Below, in pieces: positions 1 through 4,881 of a stretch of 6,759 nucleotides of DNA (within the stretch, counting starts at the first letter, position 1; each line of letters begins with the position of its first letter). A program made the position numbers and the translations under genes. The stretch spans positions 1-6,759 of the forward strand of contig DATKZB010000272.1 in assembly GCA_035528235.1 (NCBI GenBank). Reading direction: 5' to 3'. The notes beneath the pieces are model-generated. The model saw only the letters and a program-made list of their open reading frames with translations, was not told the DNA's origin and did no database searches. This DNA comes from DATKZB01 sp035528235. Its GTDB lineage: Bacteria > Planctomycetota > Phycisphaerae > FEN-1346.

Positions 1-2
1 CC

Positions 3-569
3 GAGATCGCCAAGGACGTCATCTTCTACGACGAATCGGGCGGCGGCGCGACGTTCTCGGGCGGCGAACCGCTGATGCAGCCCGAGTTCTTAGCGAGCCT
101 GCTGGCCGCGTGCAGGGCAGGGGGCATCCGCACGGCCGTCGACACGACGTGCCACGCCCCGTGGGACGTGCTGCGGGCCGTCAGCGAGGCGGCGGACCTG
201 CTGCTGTGCGACATCAAGCACATGGAAAGCGCGGCCCACGAGCGGCTGACCGGCGTCGGCAACGACCTCATTCTGGAGAACCTGCGGCGGATCGCAGGCC
301 GGGGCAGGCCGGTGCGCGTGCGGGTGCCGATTATTCCCGGGATGAACGACGCCGACGCGAACCTGGCGGCGACCGGCCGGTTCGTGGCGTCGCTCGGTGG
401 GGTGGCGGGCGTGGACATTCTGCCCTATAATGAGGGCGGCCGCCACAAGTTGGCCCGGCTGGCGCGGGGCGAGGGGCCTCCGCCGACGCCAAGACCCTCG
501 GCCGGGCACATGGCGGCGATACGGTCAAGGCTGGCCGCATTCGGCCTCACGGTAACCATAGGCGGATAA
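3..569 (+). CDS. Glycyl-radical-enzyme activating protein (radical SAM), 5'-truncated by window edge
   Basis: C-terminal 188 residues of a PflA-type activase; the frame is open to the left edge, so the start, the CxxxCxxC iron-sulfur motif and any ferredoxin insert lie outside. Visible: TFSGGEPLMQPEF at nt 51-89, whose GGEP (nt 60-71) is the radical SAM element contacting the SAM amino group; then DTTCHAPWDVL, LLLCDIKHMES, LTGVGNDLILENL, VRVPIIPGMND and DILPYNEGGRHK, which follow the order seen in PflA-like activases. The family abstracts a hydrogen from a glycine of its partner enzyme, using SAM and a [4Fe-4S] cluster in the cytoplasm. The stop is TAA at 567-569, and the partner gene starts 3 bases later, so the two are surely co-transcribed. 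The internal ATG at 75 lies inside the conserved core and is not the start. The family call is firm; the specific partner is inferred from adjacency. Confidence 0.93.
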   Translation, partial: EIAKDVIFYDESGGGATFSGGEPLMQPEFLASLLAACRAGGIRTAVDTTCHAPWDVLRAVSEAADLLLCDIKHMESAAHERLTGVGNDLILENLRRIAGRGRPVRVRVPIIPGMNDADANLAATGRFVASLGGVAGVDILPYNEGGRHKLARLARGEGPPPTPRPSAGHMAAIRSRLAAFGLTVTIGG

Positions 570-572
570 TCC

Positions 573-2933
573 ATGACCGAACGCGTTCGACGGCTGCGAC
601 GGCAGAGCATCGAGACCAAGCCATACGTCTCGGCCGAGCGGGCCGAACTCCTGACGGCCTTCTACAAGAGCGGCGAGGCGGCGCGCGTCTCGGTGCCGGT
701 GGCCCGGGCACTGGCGCTGCGGCACATCATGCAGCACCGGACGATCTGCATCAACGAGGGCGAATGGATTGTTGGCGAGCGCGGCCCGGCGCCCAAGGCC
801 ACGCCCACGTACCCGGAGTTGTGCTGCCACAGTCTCCAGGACCTGCGCGTGCTGGCCACGCGCGAGCGGACGCCTTTCGAGGTCAGCGACCACGTCCGCC
901 GCGTGTACGAGCATGAGATTATCCCGTTCTGGTCAGGCCGGACGATCCGCGACCGGCTCTTCGGCACGATGAGCGACACCTGGCACGAGGCGTTCGGGTC
1001 GGGGGTCTTTACGGAGTTCATGGAGCAGCGGGCGTTCGGCCACGCCATTCTCGACGACAAGATTTACCGCCACGGGTTCGTCGACTTCAAGGAGCGGATT
1101 GCGGCGCGCCGCCGCCGGCTCGACCCGCTCGAGGACTTGAGGGCCTTCGACAAGAACGAAGAACTCAAGGCCATGGAGATCGCCGCTGACGCCATGATGC
1201 TGTTTGCCTCGCGGCACGCGGCGGCGGCCCGTGAACTGGCCGAGCGGGAGACGGACCCTGCCCGCAAGGCGGAACTGCTGGCGATCGCCGAGGTCTGCTC
1301 GCGCGTGCCGGCCCAGGCGCCGCGGACGTTCCACGAGGCACTCCATGCCTACTGGTTCGTCCACCTGGGGGTCATCACCGAACTGAACACGTGGGACTCG
1401 TTCAACCCGGGGCGGCTCGACCAGCACCTGTGGCCGTTCTACGCCCGCGAGACGGCCGACGGCGCCCTGACGCCGGAAGGGGCCAAGGAACTGCTGGAGT
1501 GTTTCTGGATCAAGTTCAACAACCAGCCCGCCCCGCCCAAGGTGGCCGTGACCGAGGAGCAGAGCGGCACGTACCAGGACTTCGCCCTCATCAACCTCGG
1601 CGGCGTGAAGGCCGACGGCTCCGACGCCGTCAACGACGTCTCGTACCTGGTGCTCGACGTGGCCGAGGAGATGCAACTGATTCAGCCGTCGGCCTGCGTC
1701 CAGATTAGCGCGAAGACCCCGGACCGGTTCGTCCGGCGGGCCTGCGAGGTCATCCGGACCGGCCTCGGGCAGCCCTCGGTCTTCAACACCGACGTCATCA
1801 TCAAGGAGATGCTCCACGACGGCAAGAGCATGGCCGACGCCCGGGCCGGCGGGCCCAGCGGATGCGTGACCGTCAGCGCGTTCGGCAAAGAGAGTTGCAC
1901 CCTGACGGGGTACATAAACTGGCCCCGCATCCTGGAACTGGCGTGCTGCGACGGCGTGGATCCCACCACGGGCCGGCGGGTGGGCCCGGCCACGGGCGAC
2001 CCGCGCGGGTTCGGATCGTTTGAGCAGTTCTTCGAGGCCTACCGCCGCCAGTTGAAACACTTTGTGGACACGAAGATCGCCGGCAACAATGCCATCGAGC
2101 GCCTGTACGCCACCAGCATGCCCGCGCCATACATGTCGATTATCATGGATGACTGCATCGAGAAGGCGAGGGATTACCACGACGGCGGCGCCCGGTACAA
2201 CCCCACCTACATCCAGGGAGTCGGCCTCGGCACGGTGACCGACGCCCTCGCGGCGGTCAAGTACCACGTGTACGATCAGAAGACGATCTCGATGGCCGAC
2301 CTGCTGGACGCCATGCGGACGAACTTCGAGGGCCGCGAGGACCTGCGCCGGACCCTGGCCAACCGCACGCCGCGCTACGGCAACGACGACGAATACGCCG
2401 ACGCCGTGGCCGAACAGGTTTTCAACGCCTATTACGACGTCCTGAACGGCCGGCCGAACACCAAGGGGGGCAAGTATCGCGTCAACCTGTTGCCCACGAC
2501 GGTCCACGTGTACTTCGGCGCGGTGACCGGCGCGCTGCCCAACGGCCGCAAGGCCGGGGCGCCGGTGTCCGAGGGCATCTCGCCGAGCCAGGGGGCCGAT
2601 ACCCAGGGTCCGACGGCCGTCCTCAAGTCGGCTGCGCGGATCGATCATGCCCGCACGGGCGGAACGCTGCTCAACATGAAGTTCAGCCCACAGGTGCTGG
2701 CCGGCGAGGGGCTCGACCGCCTGGCCAGCCTCGTCCGGTCGTACTTCCGCCTCGATGGCCACCACGTGCAGTTCAACGTGGTCGACGCGGCGACGCTGCG
2801 CGCCGCCCAGGAAGACCCCGAGGCGCACCGTAACCTGATCGTCCGCGTGGCGGGGTACAGCGATTACTTCGTCGACGTGGGCCGGGCGCTCCAGGACGAG
2901 ATCATCTCGCGGACCGAGCAGCAGGCCCTGTAG
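573..2933 (+). CDS. Glycyl radical enzyme (PFL-like), substrate unknown
   Basis: 786 residues, a usual length for the family. The N-terminal PFL domain shows ETKPYVSAERAELLTAFY, INEGEWIVGERGP, TYPELCCHSLQDL, FTEFMEQRAFGHAILDDKIY and DSFNPGRLDQHLWPFY (from D275). The active-site loop is GGPSGCVTVSAFGKES, with the putative thiyl Cys431. The C-terminal glycine-radical domain has SEGISPSQGAD, LLNMKFSPQVL and RVAGYSDYF, with radical Gly761, ending in LQDEIISRTEQQAL. Such enzymes use a glycyl/thiyl radical pair for C-C, C-N, C-O or C-S cleavage or addition in anaerobes. Cys+2 is Thr433, whereas glycerol dehydratase, CutC, HPAD and HypD carry Glu there (GCVE), and PFL itself has a Cys-Cys pair; so none of these reactions should be transferred. 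The FGKES...LTGY stretch recalls arylacetate decarboxylases, but only weakly, and no HPAD-type small subunit gene is present. Start ATG 573 has an AGGCGG-like RBS at 560-565; the stop is TAG. Confidence 0.95.
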   Translation: MTERVRRLRRQSIETKPYVSAERAELLTAFYKSGEAARVSVPVARALALRHIMQHRTICINEGEWIVGERGPAPKATPTYPELCCHSLQDLRVLATRERTPFEVSDHVRRVYEHEIIPFWSGRTIRDRLFGTMSDTWHEAFGSGVFTEFMEQRAFGHAILDDKIYRHGFVDFKERIAARRRRLDPLEDLRAFDKNEELKAMEIAADAMMLFASRHAAAARELAERETDPARKAELLAIAEVCSRVPAQAPRTFHEALHAYWFVHLGVITELNTWDSFNPGRLDQHLWPFYARETADGALTPEGAKELLECFWIKFNNQPAPPKVAVTEEQSGTYQDFALINLGGVKADGSDAVNDVSYLVLDVAEEMQLIQPSACVQISAKTPDRFVRRACEVIRTGLGQPSVFNTDVIIKEMLHDGKSMADARAGGPSGCVTVSAFGKESCTLTGYINWPRILELACCDGVDPTTGRRVGPATGDPRGFGSFEQFFEAYRRQLKHFVDTKIAGNNAIERLYATSMPAPYMSIIMDDCIEKARDYHDGGARYNPTYIQGVGLGTVTDALAAVKYHVYDQKTISMADLLDAMRTNFEGREDLRRTLANRTPRYGNDDEYADAVAEQVFNAYYDVLNGRPNTKGGKYRVNLLPTTVHVYFGAVTGALPNGRKAGAPVSEGISPSQGADTQGPTAVLKSAARIDHARTGGTLLNMKFSPQVLAGEGLDRLASLVRSYFRLDGHHVQFNVVDAATLRAAQEDPEAHRNLIVRVAGYSDYFVDVGRALQDEIISRTEQQAL

Positions 2934-2950
2934 AGCGCCTGGGGCGGCGC

Positions 2951-2970
2951 GGCGGCCTGGGAAGGCCAGC
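2951..2970. repeat. Short hairpin related to the core of the 4378-4505 element; possible weak terminator
   Basis: In the 102-base gap after the glycyl radical enzyme lies a 20-mer that matches the 20-mer at 4449-4468 at 17 positions. It folds as GGCCT (2954-2958) / AGGCC (2963-2967) around a GGGA loop. No T-tract follows, so intrinsic termination is doubtful. It may be a decayed copy of the intergenic repeat or a chance GC-rich similarity. Confidence 0.45.
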
Positions 2971-3025
2971 ACGCGGAATCTCTGAGGCCGGTTCTACAGA
3001 CACCAGGTTCCGTGAAGCCAAGGGA

Positions 3026-3038
3026 AAGGAAAGCTATG
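3026..3038 (+). promoter_or_regulatory. Ribosome binding site deciding the start of the Gfo/Idh/MocA gene
   Basis: AAGGA at 3026-3030 sits 5 bases before ATG 3036. The alternative in-frame GTG at 3012 has no Shine-Dalgarno-like sequence before it. Starting at 3036 also places the twin-arginine motif close to the N-terminus, as expected for a Tat signal. Confidence 0.7.
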
Positions 3039-4313
3039 ACACACCGACGCAGACTCTCCCGCCGGCGGTTTCTGCAAGGCGGCGCGGCCGCGGCCGCCGC
3101 GGTGGCGGCGCCGTACGTCGTGTCGTCGCGCGTGTTCGGGGCGAACGCGAGCATCGGCATCGGCGGCATCGGCGTGGGCCGGCAGGGGAGCGGGATTATG
3201 GGCATCCCCGGCGGCCGGGTCGTCGCCGTCGCCGACGTCAACCTGCCGCGGGCCGAGGCCATCGCCGCCAAGACGAAGGCCAAGGCTTTCCAGAACTACC
3301 GCAAACTCCTCGACCTCAAGGAGGTCGACGCCGTCACGGTCGGCACGCCCGACCACTGGCACGCCCTGTGTGCGATTCACGCCTGCCAGGCGGGCAAGGA
3401 CGTGTACGTCGAGAAACCCATGACGCTGACCATCCGCGAGGGCCGCCGGATGGTCGAGGCCGTCCGCAAGCACGGCCGCGTGCTCCAGGTGGGCAGCCAG
3501 CAGCGGTCGCTGGCGGCCAACCGCATCGGGTGCGAACTCGTCCGCAGCGGGCGCATCGGGCGGGTCAGCCGCGTCGTTGCGAACAACTACCCCAGCCCGT
3601 GGGAGGGCGCCCTGCCGGGCCAGCCGGTGCCCGAGGGGCTCGACTGGGACATGTGGTGCGGCCCCACGCCTGTTGTTCCGTACCATGTCGATTTGTACAC
3701 GCCGCGGGCCAAGCCCGGCTGGATATCGTTCCGCGCCTACTCGGGCGGCGAGATGACCGGCTGAGGCTCGCACGGCCTGGACCAGGTTCAATGGGCCCTG
3801 GGCATGGACGAAGCCGGGCCCCTGGAGGTCTGGGCCGAGGGCGGGAAGTTGACGCCGCCACGCCAGACCGAGCCGGGGCCGGGCTACAACAAGGCGTGCA
3901 GCGTGCCGAAGGTGTTCTTCCGCTATCCGGGCGACATCGTCATGGAATTGGGGTCGGGGCCGGCGGGTGGGGTCGTGTTCGTGGGCGAGAAGGGCACCAT
4001 CACCGTCGACCGCGGCAAGGTGAAATCCGACCCGGCCGAGATCGCCGAGGAGGCCCTCAAGAACGCGTCCAAGGCCGGCGAGAGCCACAGGGCCAACTGG
4101 GCCACCTGCATCAAGAGCCGCGCGAGGCCGGTGGCCGACGTCGAGACCGGTCATCGCTCGGCCACCGTGTGCCACCTGGGGAACATCGCCCGCTGGCTTG
4201 GCCGCAAACTCCGCTGGGACCCGGCCAAGGAGGAGTTCCCCGACGACGCCGAGGCCAACGCGTACCTCGACCGGCCGCGGCGCAAACCGTACGAGATTCC
4301 CGAGACGCTGTGA
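3036..4313 (+). CDS. Tat-exported Gfo/Idh/MocA oxidoreductase with one in-frame UGA at codon 243
   Basis: Read through the UGA, the product is 425 residues, normal for exported planctomycete members. Residues 1-36 form a Tat signal: RRRFLQGG, then an alanine-rich hydrophobic stretch. A Rossmann NAD(P)-binding half follows (IGIGGIGVGRQGSG, VVAVADVN), then GTPDHWHALCAIHACQAGKD and VYVEKP with catalytic-type Lys127. The second half has the family's GG-x3-D-x3-H-x2-D element as GGEMTG-X-GSHGLD: X243 is the UGA (3762-3764), His246 is present, and the usual Asp is Gly242. After the UGA comes QVQWALGMDEAGP, in the same frame (3765 onward), running to a normal TGA at 4311 without further damage. All ten other tryptophans use TGG, and TGG is my family expectation for X243. 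The family oxidises or reduces sugar and polyol derivatives; the substrate is unknown. If the UGA is read as stop, the product is a non-functional 242-residue half. It could be a fresh pseudogene, a sequence error or a recoded gene. Confidence 0.87.
3762..3797 (+). promoter_or_regulatory. In-frame UGA followed by a possible bacterial SECIS-like hairpin
   Basis: Pairing by hand, the mRNA right after UGA 3762-3764 can form a lower stem 3765-3769 / 3793-3797 (five pairs, one G·U) and an upper stem 3774-3779 / 3783-3788 (six pairs, two G·U) closed by the loop GAC at 3780-3782. The loop starts with G and lies 15 bases after the UGA, close to the geometry of bacterial selenocysteine insertion elements. 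An alternative fold pairs 3774-3779 with 3792-3797 around a 12-base loop that also begins with G. GC-rich coding DNA often gives such hairpins by chance, so this is suggestive only. No selenocysteine machinery is in the window. Confidence 0.3.
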
Positions 4314-4346
4314 GGGGCGGCGGGCGAGGCCACGCGCCGTTACCAC

Positions 4347-4377
4347 GTGCCACGGGTTGCTCGTCACCCCGTGATCC
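4347..4377 (+). repeat. REP-like hairpin, copy 1 (outer left layer)
   Basis: Starts GTGCCACGG and ends CCGTGATCC. The hairpin pairs CACGGG (4351-4356) with CCCGTG (4368-4373). The same ends occur, inverted, at 4515-4547 and 4561-4594. It begins 33 bases after the oxidoreductase stop and could help end that transcript, but there is no T-tract. Confidence 0.55.
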
Positions 4378-4400
4378 TAATCCTACAACGTAACTTGTCG

Positions 4401-4426
4401 CGCGGCGGCCTTCCCTGGCCGCCGCG
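4401..4426. repeat. Perfect 10-bp stem hairpin A inside the 128-bp element
   Basis: CGCGGCGGCC (4401-4410) pairs perfectly with GGCCGCCGCG (4417-4426) around the loop TTCCCT. Its central 20 bases match the reverse complement of hairpin B at 18 positions, so A and B form an inverted pair. It could act as a transcript-ending or mRNA-stabilising structure, but no T-run follows. Confidence 0.7.
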
Positions 4427-4445
4427 ATCGGGCCTGACGCATGTT

Positions 4446-4471
4446 CCTGGCGGCCTAGGAAGGCCGCCAGG
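4446..4471. repeat. Perfect 11-bp stem hairpin B inside the 128-bp element
   Basis: CCTGGCGGCCT (4446-4456) pairs perfectly with AGGCCGCCAGG (4461-4471) around the loop AGGA. It is the inverted partner of hairpin A, and a related 20-mer sits after the glycyl radical enzyme at 2951-2970. Confidence 0.7.
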
Positions 4472-4514
4472 CGGGATGAAGTAGCGAAGTTGCGTTGTAG
4501 GACTAACAGCGTTT

Positions 4515-4547
4515 TGATCACGGCTCGCCCCGGGCGAGCCGTGGCAC
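4515..4547 (-). repeat. REP-like hairpin, copy 2 (outer right layer, inverted to copy 1)
   Basis: CACGGCTCGCC (4519-4529) pairs perfectly with GGCGAGCCGTG (4533-4543), an 11-bp stem with a 3-base loop. On the minus strand it starts GTGCCACGG and ends CCGTGATCA, the same ends as copy 1 at 4347-4377. The two copies therefore face each other across the 128-bp element. Confidence 0.65.
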
Positions 4548-4560
4548 ATGCCGCAGGCCT

Positions 4561-4594
4561 GGATCATGGTCACCCTTCGGGCTGACCATGCCAC
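4561..4594 (-). repeat. REP-like hairpin, copy 3
   Basis: CATGGTCA (4565-4572) pairs with TGACCATG (4583-4590); CCC/GGG inside extends the stem past one bulged C to a TTC loop. On the minus strand it starts GTGGCATGG and ends CCATGATCC, matching copies 1 and 2 except for a C-G to T-A swap at one paired position of the stem and a G for C at the fourth base. It points the same way as copy 2, 13 bases further on. Confidence 0.6.
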
Positions 4595-4718
4595 CCCTGG
4601 ACCGGCCGTCTGTGCCGGATGGCGGTTCGCGGGGGCGTGCGGGGCCTTCGTGCGGCCTTCCTGGGTGTGTCGGGGCGGTAAGATGACGTTTTCCGGCCAA
4701 GTTTTCTGTTTCTGGGGT
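4595..4718. other. Non-coding stretch, mostly without recognisable features
   Basis: No convincing gene. The base composition shifts from GC-rich to more T-rich after about 4685. One perfect 9-bp inverted repeat begins here: CGTTTTCCG (4687-4695) with CGGAAAACG (4730-4738). A partial direct repeat GTTTTCTG lies at 4701-4708. The reading frame that spans this stretch (about 4548-4991) lacks any protein-like character. Confidence 0.5.
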
Positions 4719-4746
4719 TTGCTTGCGGACGGAAAACGAGTATACT
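4719..4746 (+). promoter_or_regulatory. Possible promoter of the surface-protein gene
   Basis: TATACT at 4741-4746 matches the bacterial -10 consensus at five of six bases. A poor -35 candidate, TTGCTT at 4719-4724, sits 16 bases before it. The right arm of the 9-bp inverted repeat (4730-4738) lies in the spacer and could be an operator. The implied leader is about 125 bases long. Planctomycete promoters need not follow this consensus. Confidence 0.35.
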
Positions 4747-4751
4747 TCTAT

Positions 4752-4759
4752 AGGAGGTG
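4752..4759 (+). promoter_or_regulatory. Strong Shine-Dalgarno-like AGGAGGTG without a clear gene of its own
   Basis: AGGAGGTG is fully complementary to the usual 16S anti-SD, yet it lies 120 bases before the assigned start at 4879. A GTG at 4761 is too close, and its frame runs to 4991 across the start of the real gene with no protein-like character. It may be chance, a ribosome standby site, or part of a leader. Confidence 0.3.
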
Positions 4760-4861
4760 CGTGGTTCTCGGCACCGGGGGGTTGTCTTGGTGCATGCTGT
4801 CTCCGCGCATGGGTCCTCCTGCCGGGCCGCCGGCACCCCTGGGGTCCGGTTCCATTATGGT

Positions 4862-4881
4862 AGGAAAGGGGTCTTGGCGTG
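4862..4881 (+). promoter_or_regulatory. Ribosome binding site and GTG start of the surface protein
   Basis: AGGAAAGGGG (4862-4871) lies 7 bases before GTG 4879. An in-frame TAG at 4861-4863 closes the frame upstream, and no other start codon lies between it and the LEPR-XLL motif, so GTG 4879 is the start. The nearby ATG at 4857 is in another frame. Confidence 0.75.

Larger units (their letters stand above)
4378..4505. mobile_element. 128-bp MITE-like or palindromic intergenic element with terminal inverted repeats
   Basis: The left end TAATCCTACAACGTAACTT (4378-4396) matches the reverse complement of the right end 4487-4505 with two mismatches over 19 bases; the inner 16 bases differ at one position. 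Between the ends are two strong hairpins that are nearly inverted copies of each other. There is no room for a protein. The structure fits a non-autonomous mobile element or a structured intergenic repeat. A target-site duplication is not obvious: a short TA at each end is part of the inverted repeat itself. Copy number elsewhere in the genome would decide the matter. Confidence 0.6.

Noticed and set aside
933..2972. Long minus-strand open frame of 679 codons opposite the glycyl radical enzyme
   Set aside because: It is the shadow of the strongly codon-biased plus-strand gene: stop-free because of high third-position GC, with an R/V/G/A/H-rich product and no recognisable motifs.
3012..3035. 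GTG 3012 as the start of the oxidoreductase
   Set aside because: It has no Shine-Dalgarno-like sequence, while ATG 3036 has AAGGA at good spacing and gives a better-placed Tat motif.
3804..4313. Independent small gene starting at ATG 3804
   Set aside because: It is in the same frame as the upstream half, the ATG is the Met of the conserved ALGMD stretch, and no ribosome binding site precedes it. It is the C-terminal half of one gene.
2994..4367. Minus-strand open frame of 457 codons opposite the oxidoreductase
   Set aside because: Same kind of shadow. It overlaps a plus-strand frame with clear family motifs on both sides of the UGA and has no plausible product.
3368..4393. Plus-strand frame of 341 codons spanning the UGA in another reading frame
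   Set aside because: The product is R/G/P/A-rich without motifs. The true frame has the EKP and GSH motifs on either side, so this is no frameshifted continuation.
4401..4471. Classical rho-independent terminators for the oxidoreductase
   Set aside because: The stems are strong but no T-run follows either hairpin, so intrinsic termination cannot be claimed.
4378..4505. CRISPR array or attachment site
   Set aside because: The repeats are inverted pairs with one unit each, not regularly spaced direct repeats, and there is no integrase or cas gene in the window.
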